Assembly (NCBI GenBank): GCA_015501595.1
Contig: JADNRX010000211.1
Span: 1-64,000, forward strand
Reading direction: 5' to 3'
DNA: 64,000 nucleotides
Origin: Hymenopellis radicata
Taxonomy: Eukaryota > Basidiomycota > Agaricomycetes > Agaricales > Physalacriaceae
This document shows, piece by piece, positions 46,675 to 57,000 of this stretch. The notes under the pieces were generated by a model, which was not told where the DNA came from, did no database searches, and saw only the letters and a list, made by a program, of their open reading frames with translations. A program made the translations under genes and the position numbers. Position 1 is the stretch's first letter. Each line of letters begins with the position of its first letter.

Positions 46675-48668
46675 CGTCGGAAGAGAGGCTTGAGCGAGAA
46701 AGCCAAGCAGAGAGCCGAGGTCCTTTTCTATAAGCAACGCTTTACGTCAGACCGCGGTACACTGCAGTTCGGTAGATTACGAAGCAGTCCGAACAGCAGG
46801 GGGTTCCGACTCGACGTTCATACTATCAGAGCGCTAGACGCTTCAGATCTCGGGGGACATCACGAAAGAGTTCGCCCTATCACCTCTCCTTTCCCAAGAA
46901 ATCGCACGTCCTGACTGTGTGTTCCAAGCTTAGCAGATTTCCGTATAATCATCGTCTTTTGATCCACCTATTCGCGTCCTCCTCGAAACATTTGAGCTTT
47001 CAACACAGCCTAGGGCGTTCTGCCTCGTGTACGTACGTAGTCCCGTGAACGACGCACTTCCCACCCACCGTCCCACAGATTTCACAGCTCCTCTGCCAGT
47101 GCACAAATTCTCTTCTTGGACTCGAGGCCAATCAAGGCGAAGACAACATGCAAAGGCTCTTACAGTAGCAGCGTGCGCCTTCTGGTTATCACGCATTAAT
47201 ATGCGTAGAACGAGTAGCGGCTAGTAATACGACTTTTGAGGTCTGTCGCAGCTGAGACCGCTGATATGATGCTGAACGGTGCTTCTTCTATCTGCGAAAT
47301 GCCGCCAGTACCTGGACCTGAACAGAATTGTCGAAAGATACGCACTATCCGCGAGCGCTTGGGTATTGTGGCTGTAAATTTCCGAGTTCGTGCTTACACA
47401 AGTGGTGAAGCCCGCGTCGTCGTGGGTCTCTTGAGGTAGAAAGTAAAGCAGCCTCGCAGGAACGTCCGCCATGTCCGTGGCCGGCGTTAGCGCAGCTAAC
47501 GAACTTGATGCTGCCTACAAGTCTTGCGCGTGATTGTTGATTGCCTGTCGTGTCGGCCTGAGCGGAAGTGAGCAAACAAATGAACTGATGAGAATCAATG
47601 ATGCTTTGGTATATGATTTACTTACGTGTCGTAAAGCACATCAACGGTGTGAGTTAAAGAACCCGAAACCTGTGCGAAACGCGTTTAAAGTCGAGAGTAC
47701 TCGTACTTACGGACAGCCGACTTAGCTGGGTCATCACTGTGATCCCGCGATCTTGTATCAGTTCATGAATCAATCACTTTGCGATGCGATGCGCCATTTA
47801 TGATTTTGATCCGGGAAGTATATACGCCACAGGGATCTGCTTCGTATAGTATGTTTAGCCTCAAAGCTTGATATCAATGATGAGGGGACAGATTGACTTA
47901 CATCTTGTAAAAATGTCAAGAATTCAAGAACCTGAGACCAGTACTGGCGATTCAAGAATACTCGCAGGAACACAAAGCTGGATCAGAACTGTGGTCTTGC
48001 AATCGTATCAATATCAATCATGGTGATGCTGTACAGATCGTGTTAGTGATCTTTATACACAGACACTCTTCGGACTCTGAACGTGGTGGTCTGTTGTTAG
48101 CACGAGAGCAACACGGGTGAAGAGACCATGTCCAGGGGTTGATGGTGCATGGGAAGCGGGCAGGCCGTAGGAGTCCGACGACGCACCCAGCGACCGCGGA
48201 TAATCAGAATCGAAGGAGGGGGACTCGGCGGATGCACTGACTGCAATAGGGGGAGGCGTGGCGGAGGTGCTAGCGGACGATATCGACCACCACGACGAAT
48301 GGGTCGCGATGATTCGCACCACGTGTCGGTCCAAAGACCTTCCTGCAGAATGGAAGCCGGGGGACGAATTAGGCTCCACGAAATAAATATGTTGCATTAG
48401 CGCGACCAGATCGTACTTGTTTGTATGTTGTATTCCAAAAAGAGAGGGAGAGAGAGCATCGGTCAGGAAAGTGAAAAGAAAAAAAAAGAGTGAAACCAGG
48501 AAATCACCAAATAAACTAAGGTAAGCTAGTAAAACGGAGCATTGAGCGAATGTGAAAAAATGCTAGCCAAGCAACAGTGAGCTACAAGTCGAATGAAATC
48601 AGGAAACTAAACGCACCGAGATAGTATATACAGTGATCCAGGGCGGTGATTTCTTCTTCGACTTTCCT
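46675..48668. other. 2-kb interval in the spacer, no recognisable gene
   Basis: Several short open frames are present (for example 48053-48397 minus, Ser/Pro-rich) without recognisable domains or convincing exon structure. 48440-48510 is purine-rich (GAGAGGGAGAGAG and an A-run). Confidence 0.4.
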
Positions 48669-49998
48669 TCAATCCTCGTCGGGTATATCGTTGATTTCGT
48701 CGGGGATGCTGACGATGCTGACAGGGCGAGATTTCGGCTCGAGAAGCTGAACAATGTCTTCGATATCGTTGTTACCGGTGGCAACGTTGGCAGGGAATGA
48801 TTCTGCGACGGGCGTACTCTCGCCCTCGGTGTCATCGACTGGCGATGACGACTTGACAGGTTCCTCTGGTACATGCTCCTCTTCGACATGAGTCTCTTCT
48901 TCAACGGGAATTTCTTCTTCAATGTGATCCTCTTCCGCGGGATGTCCCTCCTCAGCCGCATGTTCCTCTTCGACATGAGATTCTTCAGCAGCAGTCTCCT
49001 CGACGTGTTGCTCCTCCTCGGCTGCAGCACCTTCGGATGGCTCGGGCGATACTACTTCATCAGGAATGTCAGCCGCCTCTGCAAGCGCGACTGCTCCAGC
49101 AGCGCCCACGGCACCAGCCGCGGCAGCCTTCTTGACTGTACTCGCAGGCTTGCCTCCTCTCGCAGGTGCCGCTCCTCTGCCTCTCGCTGCCGGCTTGCCT
49201 CGCGTAGGAGTCGCCGCGGGAGCCGCCCTAGCCTTCTGCATCGATGCCGCAGTCGGCTTTGTTAGGCGATCGCTAGTCACGGCGACCTTCTTGCTCGGGG
49301 CGGGCGATGGCTCGGGTGCATTGCGCGATCTGGCGAGAGATGCAGCGGTAGGCGCGAACAGACCGCTGGGCGTCTTGGGTCTGGTCGATGAGGATGGGGT
49401 CTTGGGCCTAGGCGCGGTGCCGAAGCTCGGGCGAGATGAGGCGGGCGTCTTGGCACGCGCTGGGGTAGAGACAGGTTTGGCAGGCGTCGACCGCTTGGAC
49501 GTCGTCGTCGTGTTAGATGTCGTAGATTGACCGGTATGCTGCGGTCTGAGAGGCACGGCCGCAGGCTTGGGCGTCGCGGTGGATCTGGGCGGCACCGACG
49601 ATGTCCTGGGAGCCTTCGATGGCGTGCTAGGGGCCTTCTTCGCTGCTGCTGGTGCAGGAGGTGGCGATTTCGCCTTGGCAGGAGGCGACTTCGGTTCCAC
49701 TGCTTGTCGTTGCGGTTCGGGGGGCGGCGTCGGGGCGACACTGGCGTCGGGGGCTCGACCACGGGCTCAGGCGGCGGCGGCTGGGGCTGCGAAACGGGCT
49801 TCATCATCCACGGCGGGGTCGTCTTGAGTGGCGGCTTGGTCTCGGTTGGGCTCGCTGCTTTGGAGGCCATTCCCTCTTGTCCGCAGCTGGCTCATCGCCG
49901 CCTCCAGTGTTGTGCGAAAGTACGCTCGAGCTCCGCGGCGCCCCCGAAGGCGTCTTCTTCGTCTGCTGCTGCTCGAATCTGCCAATCAGATTGGCCAC
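48669..49998 (-). CDS. Disordered Pro/Ala-rich protein with acidic repeats
   Basis: Upstream coding begins before 49998 with PRQSVANLIGRFEQQQTKKT, a motif-like start whose first exon I cannot place. It probably splices (GTACTT donor near 49925) to MASKAASPTETKPPLKTTPP. The main open frame (49700-48669) reads EPKSPPAKAKSPPPAPAAAK, a basic Pro/Ala/Ser/Lys region with repeated TPARAKTP/RPKTPSSS-like units. An Ala-rich helix follows (VGAAGAVALAEAAD), then an acidic stretch of HVEE/AEE repeats and the tail IPDEINDIPDED. A one-base discrepancy near 49730 separates the two frames at a run of six G. Basic-then-acidic disorder suggests a cytoskeletal, chromatin or scaffold role, but no family is recognised. 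Confidence 0.5.
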
Positions 49999-50049
49999 GC
50001 TCTGTCGCGGTCGTTCGTCCGGTAAAGGCCTGCACTAATCGATTAGACA

Positions 50050-50590
50050 AAATTCAACAAAATTGTTAACTGACTGGCATTATACAATGGTGAGTCTGTT
50101 AACAGTTTGGTTGAGAATGAGTAGAGAACGTTGTCGACAACGAGCAGAGGATGTCGTGTCAGTTTTGCATGATGGTCGTCAAGAGCAAGTCGCGTTCGAC
50201 CGAGATCAAATTCAATCCCGACAACTGCCTCCGACCACATCCGTCTGCACACCCATATAGTTACAGTTAGAGCACTCTATTGGCGCATATACAATCATAG
50301 ATTGACGCTGCCGAGTCTCTGTTCAGTTCTCATTACATGGTCAAATGATCTATTCTTGTCGTTACGAGGAGCACTGGGCTGGCCGAATTCTGGGTTCAGC
50401 TTGAAGAAGTCTCTGAAATCGCTTCTGTAGCTTGCTCATTGTTGTCAACACTATTCGGCGTGGGTACATCGATTTCTCCGCGGGCTTCTGTATGCAATAC
50501 TGACTAGCGAAGGCTAGGGAAGACGGTCACACGTCGTAGAATTACACGAATCGCCACACTAATAAATTACGTAGTACAGACCGAGCAACT
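50050..50590. other. Intergenic, no recognisable gene
   Basis: Might contain the first exon of the disordered-protein gene: an ATG near 50081 (minus) is followed at once by GTCAGT, with a CTAATC branch-like sequence and GTGCAG before 50030. Nothing else is supported. Confidence 0.3.
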
Positions 50591-50591
50591 A

Positions 50592-51135
50592 CTAATATTG
50601 ATTGACATAGAACCATGTTCGCGAATCAACGCCGTCTTTGATATCTTCAATTCTGATTGCCGTTGAGGTCGGTAGGTAGGTAGAAGCACCAATGTCACTG
50701 GCCAGGTTGAGGTGAGGGAGGTTCGCGTCGATGGCGGGGTCCAGGTCCGAGTCACCAGTACAGATTTGACCTCCCTCTGCAGCAGCTTCAAATAGGGCAC
50801 ATAGTAATCGCGCGCACGCCGAACACAGATAGACAGCATACGTGGCCGAAAACAGGAATGCAGATTCAATCAGGATGTCGATGATGCGGTGCGGGCCACC
50901 GATGGAAAGAATTCGCCAGTAGACGATGAGGGACTGTTGGTTGCAGCGTACTAATAGACGATCAGCCACTCCGTATTGGCCAAGGAGGACGTGGTCGAGG
51001 GAATGGCTGACTGAGACGAGATAAGCAACCAGAAGGTTTCAAATGTGAGAGAACTTGAACTCACTCTAACGCCCAGCGGCGGTGAACGCCAACAATCCAC
51101 CTACGAGCCATGAGCATATAAGTAGCACCCAACAC
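50592..51135 (-). pseudogene. Unnamed membrane-family fragment X abutting the right arm
   Basis: Encodes LGQYGVADRLLVRCNQQSLI, VYWRILSIGGPHRIIDILIE and SAFLFSATYAVYL, which match the fifth and sixth membrane segments of L2/R2 (NTNWFIVYCSVTAATNILTT, RTYRGIIEIFIESAF). Upstream, CCCAACACCTCCAGGTC resembles the exon-three border (IWRCWV) of the family. The C-terminal part (PHLNLASDIGASTYLPTSTA) is unlike the other copies, and the ATAPTLI..R block is absent. It ends against the inner edge of the right arm. Confidence 0.65.
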
Positions 51136-51220
51136 CTCCAGGTCTTTGAGCGAATTCGAACACGGTGCAGTGCGAGTACATGAAATTTTCTTGGTGCTGT
51201 ACTGTGTACAGTGTACACTA

Positions 51221-52543
51221 CTAGCGATTTTGATTCCCGTTCAGACCTTTCTCCACCGCCTCGACCTCGGACACACGTACATCTGCCGACACCGTGTCCA
51301 TGTTGGGTTTGGAACTTTCGGCATCACTCCTAAGTGCCGCGGAAGTCTGTGATTCGCAGTCATTATCGTGGGCGGGAAGGTCAACCGTCGCCGCCGTATG
51401 TGCATGTATGCTGGCGAAACGCAAGCCGCCGGCGGTACTCTGCACAGTAGTAGTAGGTATGTGCGGGAGAGTATGTAGCCACGAGTCGTTAAGACGCGTT
51501 TCGCCGGCCATGACGCGCCCAACAATGAGTGTCGGTGCGGCGGCCTTTGAACAGCACGTCAGTTGGACAGTCAAACCTTCAAGGCTAAAAGACGCTTACC
51601 GTGACGGAGTTCACGAAAGCTGCGACGTACAAGTTTCCAAAGGCCCAGTAAGGCGCGTAGAAATCATGAACAGTGATTGCCAAATTGACGACATAGATAG
51701 CCGAATAAAGAAAGGCAGATTCGACGAGTATTTCAATAACGCCTCGATATGTTCGGGCGCCTCTGAGCCCGGTGACTGAAAGGATTCGGTAGATAATCAG
51801 GGATGTCGTTAGGATGTTGGTTGCTGCTGTGACAGAGCAATAAACCATGAACCAGTTTGTATTGGCCAAGGTCATCAGGGATGAGCTAGATGATAGATTT
51901 ATGACAGTCCTGAAAGCGTGGCTTACTGCCAGGGAAAATATGTGAGCACGTAGGGGGTTGTAGAAACTCCGAGACCTCACTCAATCCGCAAACAACGCCG
52001 AGCAAAGGCAGAACCACGACGGCCATGCTGCGATCGTATAGCACCCAACACCTCCAGATCTGTGTGCGAATTAGAAGATTGTACACCACATAAACACGCA
52101 GGACGTACATTGACAAGGTCTGCAAACATAGCATTCACCGCAATGAACGTGAGTTGAATCGCAACGATTTTGAGTCGTGCCGTTGAGAAGAAAAAAACCA
52201 GGACAGATTCCCGTGACTGGCCATGGGATACGAAGGATATATAGAGTATAGCCCATATCATCGCAACGTAAGCTGTAGCGAACACCCATATGACGCAGAT
52301 GACACTCGTTAATACGATGCGTTGTATAGGCCATTCGCCACGGCTGACTGATGTGAAAGTCGGGATGAGTGCTAGAATACCAGGATAGGCTATACGCTTA
52401 CCTGTTTGCCTCATTGTAATCCCAAAAATCATTGTGTACAGTGTATAGCAAAAGATATCGATGACGCCGGAATTGAGCTGGCCGCCAATGAGTTGTTCTG
52501 CATCGTCCGCAGAGAGGCCAAATTCTTGCTCCACTGTGGACAT
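51221..52543 (-). CDS. Unnamed agaricomycete multi-pass membrane protein, copy R2
   Basis: Mirror of L2, start ATG 52543 (MSTVEQEFGLSADDAEQLIG). Five exons with the same borders. Landmarks: MIFGITMRQTG, VLTSVICVIWVFATAYVAMI, IWRCWVLYDRSMAVVVLPLL, TLANTNWFMVYCSVTAATNI, RTYRGVIEILVESAFLYSAI and AAAPTLIVGRVMAGETRLND. The tail ends AVEKGLNGNQNR. It differs from L2 by scattered substitutions and small in-frame indels (for example LVFFFSTARLK for LDYFFCARLK). No frameshift found, so both L2 and R2 appear functional. Function unknown. Confidence 0.78.
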
Positions 52544-53108
52544 ATGGACTGGTGGATGCTGATTGATGTTTCTCCTCGTTCTCATAAATACTGTCGGCAT
52601 GGGAAGATCAAAGATCAAGTCCACTGGCACTACATACCTTCAGCAATCAACGGTGCGGTTCGGACCACAGCTTCCAGGAATAACGTTAGCGCCCACAAAT
52701 GCAGGCACTAGAAGGCCTCACGGCCACCAGATGGAAATCAAGGTAGATCTAGGTCAGACACAGCTCGAGCGCGAGATCGCTTCTGTTGAGAGTCGCAACG
52801 CGCAGGAAGGCCCACCAGGACATGTAGGACCTTCCGAAGTCATCTTTGTGAAACCGACAGCACGATGGGTATACACGCTCTAGCGCCACTGCTGTAAGAA
52901 TCCAATTTACGCCGAAAATGGGTACCTGATGGTAAGGCAATTACCGCGGCACAGCTTCGTAGGGGGGATCATATCACCTCTAAGTAGTTTGAAGTCAACG
53001 AAGCCGTCGCTTGGTCTTATATCGCGACTGCTTTTGCGGAGAGCCGCAAGAAAGCGTCGCTAGAAGACGCAGAACCTGCGGAAGACAAGGTCTTAATAAA
53101 ACCCATAG

Positions 53109-53146
53109 CCTGATAGGCATCGAACACCCTGATAGGCATCGAACAC
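53109..53146. repeat. 19-bp perfect tandem duplication
   Basis: CCTGATAGGCATCGAACAC is repeated head to tail in the right arm only. Confidence 0.85.
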
Positions 53147-53584
53147 CTTAGCGCCATGACGATCCAATTCTCGCAGAAATTGGGTGCCCGGTGACAGAAT
53201 ACTCCGCACCCATGGATTCAGAGTATCATATCAACCGCCAGAATCAGAGGTGCGGTGTATCATCCCAGAGGGCGCTACGCTGGAACAGACCAGACACTGC
53301 CCCGCGATCTCCAGGACTCAGTAGATCAAGGATGGAAGAAAGAAGGAAAGTGTGTGCGATCATAGATACAAACAAAGAAAAACAAACGCGTCTTAAACTT
53401 GATCAACAGGCAGTCGCGTGCCTTCTTCCGTCGACTTCACACCTTGCTCGGCGAGCAGTATTACTGGGTGGTAATATTAGCTGACACCCGTTCAACTAAT
53501 TCAACTCCTACTAAAGCGAAACACGGCGAGTATGGTTTTGTTAACTTTTCCCGACAACGACGCGCAGATTCCTCAGTCCAAGCC

Positions 53585-54100
53585 TTTCTCCGCGTCGCGT
53601 AATGCCGGTACCGAAACAACACCAGCATAATCCTCTCTGTCCTTCTGGTCATCCTTTCCGGACGCCCCGAACTATCCGTTTCAGTGTCCTGGATTGGAGC
53701 AGTGGGAAGCTCGACAGTTACCGCGGTGTTCTGCGTCTGTAACTAGCAAACTGGATGCCCCCAGAGATATTCCGCATAGTGGTACGCATGTGCGGAAGGG
53801 ATGTCCGAGTCCATGTATCGTTGGGACGCGCCTCTCCTGCCAGGACACGTCCAATGATTATTGTTGGTGCTACTCCTGGGACCTGCGTCAGCTTCAAGTC
53901 TGAAGCCCAAGATCGCAGGAAGTACTCGCCGTTACAGAATTCAAGAACCCAAAGGCGTACAAATTCGAAAAACGCCAGTACGGAACCGTGAAGTCATTCA
54001 CATATAGTGCAAGATAGATAATGTAAGTCGCCGAGTAGAGAAAAGCGGATTCGATCAAAATTTCTATGATGCCTCGGTAGGTGTGGGCCTTCTTCTGGTC
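53585..54100 (-). pseudogene. Unnamed membrane-family 3' fragment, R3
   Basis: Mirror of L3: AHTYRGIIEILIESAFLYSA then TYIIYLALYVNDFTVPYWRF-like text, a gap, and APTIIIGRVLAGEARPND. The tail is frameshifted in a different way from L3, so the two fragments have decayed separately. It joins the 3' flank of R1 at about 54100. Confidence 0.7.
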
Positions 54101-54210
54101 TCAGTGCTCATAACTACAACAGATTGATTACAGACTGCAGCTTACAAACGGTATATACGATAGAATTTAGGCTGTCTACTAGAATGCGTCACTTCTAACC
54201 ATGTGAACTT

Positions 54211-55512
54211 TCAACGGCCTCGAATTTTATGGCGCCACCGGGATTTGGCTTCAGTGTCGATCCCTGGGATAGACGGCCTGTGGACCGAGTTGGGCGTCAC
54301 GTCGGTATGTACAGAGGGTGCTGAATTCTGCGATGAAGTACCAGCAGGAACATTGGGAAGCTGAACCGTCGCCACGGTATTCCGTCGAGTGGACATGCTC
54401 GCAAACAGAATGCCATCAACAATACTCCGCGGGATTGTTAGAAGAGAAGCGTCTCCGGAACGCGTTTCGCCCGCCATGGCACGTCCAATGATCAAGGTTG
54501 GCGCCGTGGCCTGAGCTCATCATAATTGGTCAGATGAACCCTGCCAACAGAAAGAGAAAAACGTACCGTTATCGCACCTATGACTGCAGTCATGTACCAA
54601 TTTAAATTATGAAAGGAGTTCGGGACGACGGGAGCGTTGATATCGCTCAAGAATGTTGCAAGAAAGACGACGTAGGTAGCTGAGAACAGAAAGGCGGATT
54701 CGACCACAACTTCGATCACACCTCTGTAAGTACGTACGGCGTTGAGCCCCCGACGGACAGAATTCGGAAGATTATGAGCGACGTGGTTGAAATGTTGACC
54801 GCAACCGTGACTGAATAATATACAATGGTCCAATCTATCTCGACTCGGCGTGACATGTACGTTCATTTTGCCAGACGAAAACCGATTGCCAGGAAAAAGG
54901 CAGCACTGACTATGCGAGCATGAGCAAACCGAAAGCGGAATCGACAAAATCCTACGCAAGCCACAGATGACGCCAAGCAAAGGAAATGCAACGACAAGCC
55001 ACCTGCGATTCCATATCACCCAGCATCTCCAGATCTGTCGAAGCATTAAATTCAATCAGGATAATGTTTATATCACAGACATTCGTGAGCTCCGCGAGCG
55101 TGGCGTTCAATATGACTGCCAGTCGGTTCATAGCTAGCCTTTTCGATGTCCAGCTTCCACGGCCGGAAATAAAGCGCAGAACAGAGTCCTGGGTTTGCCC
55201 GTGGGTAACGAATGTGACATACGCCTCATTCCAAACGAATCCAAAGTCGATTGTTGTCAATGCCCATATCAGACAAACGACGATAGTCAACGCGACACGT
55301 TGAAGGGGCCATTGGCCCCGTGCGACTAGAGAGACGTTCAGTTATCATCATCGAAGAGCGAGATTTATACCGATGTGCCGTATCGTAACAATGAAGATGA
55401 TTGTATAGAGTCCATACGCGAAGACGGCGATGAGATGGACATTGAGACTGTCGCCAATGATCCGTTGCACAGTTTCCTCTGAGAAACCGAGCTCTTGCTC
55501 AAGGGAAGACAT
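54211..55512 (-). CDS. Unnamed multi-pass membrane protein, copy R1, with a compensated frameshift
   Basis: Mirror of L1, start ATG 55512 (MSSLEQELGFSEETVQRIIG), same exon borders. Relative to L1 it has one extra base near 54843 (CCGAGTCGAG for CCGACCGAG) and one base fewer in the G-run at 54747-54751 (G5 for G6). Between them about 31 codons are read in the wrong frame. L1 has the membrane helix DWTIVYYSVTVAVNISTTSL here; R1 reads SRDRLDHCILFSHGCGQHFN. The frame then recovers (RTYRGVIEVVVESAFLFSAT ... ATAPTLIIGRAMAGETRSGD). L2 and R2 share the L1 frame, so the L1 state is ancestral. R1 may be translated full length but with one transmembrane segment replaced by a polar, His-rich stretch. Confidence 0.7.
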
Positions 55513-56269
55513 GCGGAAGAAGGAAGACTTTTCGAGAAGAGATTTCGTGTTCTTCATTTTTATTCCTGTCCGGTCCCGAAACGCATCCCGACGACGTAAG
55601 GCCATTCGGCATCAGTGGGCATAGTTGAGCGCGCACGCCGGCGATTAGCTATCATAGAGTCTAATCATTCAGTAAGTTCCGTGGAGTCGGAACTAAGCCA
55701 GAAAACGCTCACCGACCCAATGTTGTTCTCTCGAAAACGACTTTAAGCTCTTTCACGTTCGAAACGAGGTGCACGAGCATTTGTGTGGACCATGCCTACC
55801 TTCATGAAATGTTTACAGCCGCCCTTCTTCTCATTCAAACTCACTTCGGGACTTGATGGAGATTGTCACGCACCAGGTATGGCGTGCCGGTATATACAGA
55901 GACGCGATGTAAGACATCAGAAGAGCCTTCGGTGCAGTGTTACGACTCGGATTAGCGCCCGGCTTCATTTGGTTCGTTGTGTCGAAGCATATAAAAAGGA
56001 TGCCGCTCCTATAGTGTTAACAATCGCGCCTCTTCCCACCCGAACTCAATTGAGGACTGATGGAACATGTTACACACGGTGCATGCAGCGCTCAACAAGC
56101 GGTACATCATGAAGCACAGGATCAACCTAGTCTCATTAGTACGTCAATCATATACTACACGGCTTACAGTGTCCTGTAATGAAATTTGCGTCCATAGCTG
56201 AAACTATTCGCCACTAGAAAGAGTCACAGCGTTGGGCCTTCGTTCAGTATAACCTTACGTCTAAGGAAA

Positions 56270-57000
56270 GATTAAATCAAAGAGCAGTACACAGAATGAA
56301 GCATTTTGGCGATTCAGCACGGCAGAAGTCAAAACCTCAAAACGTACTAGCCGCAGCACCAGCACCTCTCCAGCACCTAACCACATCATCCTCGCCTCCA
56401 CTGACGAACGCGCCGCGCCTTTTGATCTCCACGACACAAACCACACTTCGCCATTTTCTTGAACCATTGACACAGCGGCGCGCGCACCAATGTCCCATAC
56501 CTTGATGGTTTTGTCCGCAGATCCAGAAAGACCAAGGCGGTTGTCCGGTGAGATATTGACGCTGAGAACCCAAGACGAGTTACCCGTAGATGAAGCGATC
56601 TCGCCGCCGCCGCCGCGCGCACGTCGAGGAGGACGAGGCGTTCCTCTTCTAGCGAGCTAATGAGGAGCTGTTGTTAAAAGGTCATTTAGGATAACAATAT
56701 ACATCGAGAATGAGTGGTACATTGCCATCCGGAGACAGCCCAAATCGCGCACAGACATGGCATGCGAGGTGAACGTTTTAGCCAACGATTCCGAGATTCC
56801 AAACTAATGGAGAAGGCAAGAGGTGCGTCAAGAACGTCCATCGAAGAAATAGGACCAAGTTGGGGACAAAATATGGGAAGGGGGTACTCGTGCATGGCGG
56901 GCAGGGTTCAAAGTATAACAATAGCTCGATACAAAGGTACATCTATTCTTGCGGTTATGGGAAGAAGGGAGAGAGGCGTGGGAACTAATCCTACTCTGGT
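56270..57000 (-). pseudogene. WD40-repeat gene relic (Ski8-like)
   Basis: One repeat is clear: SSWVLSVNISPDNRLGLSGS followed by ADKTIKVWDIGARAAVSMVQ and GEVWFVSWRS. Fragments of the preceding repeat are spread over different frames (SLAKTFTSHAMSVR near 56785; LSPDGNVPLILD near 56740). Spacing and wording resemble Ski8/WDR61, a subunit of the Ski and PAF1 complexes. Multiple frame changes and lack of a start make this a pseudogene or fragment. Confidence 0.55.

Larger units (their letters stand above)
51151..55938. repeat. Inverted duplication, right arm
   Basis: Reverse-complement partner of 37583-44498. Content from the inside out: R2 gene, intergenic, R3 fragment, R1 gene and its 5' flank. 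It is 2.1 kb shorter because the segment at 39445-41663 is absent. It has its own small insertions: about 115 bp at 52829-52943 and a 19-bp tandem duplication at 53109-53146. Confidence 0.9.

Noticed and set aside
48599..49030. Open frame full of RNMRLRRDIP / KRLMSKRSMY-type repeats, minus strand
   Set aside because: It is the shifted-frame shadow of the GAA/GAG-rich acidic repeat in the disordered-protein gene.
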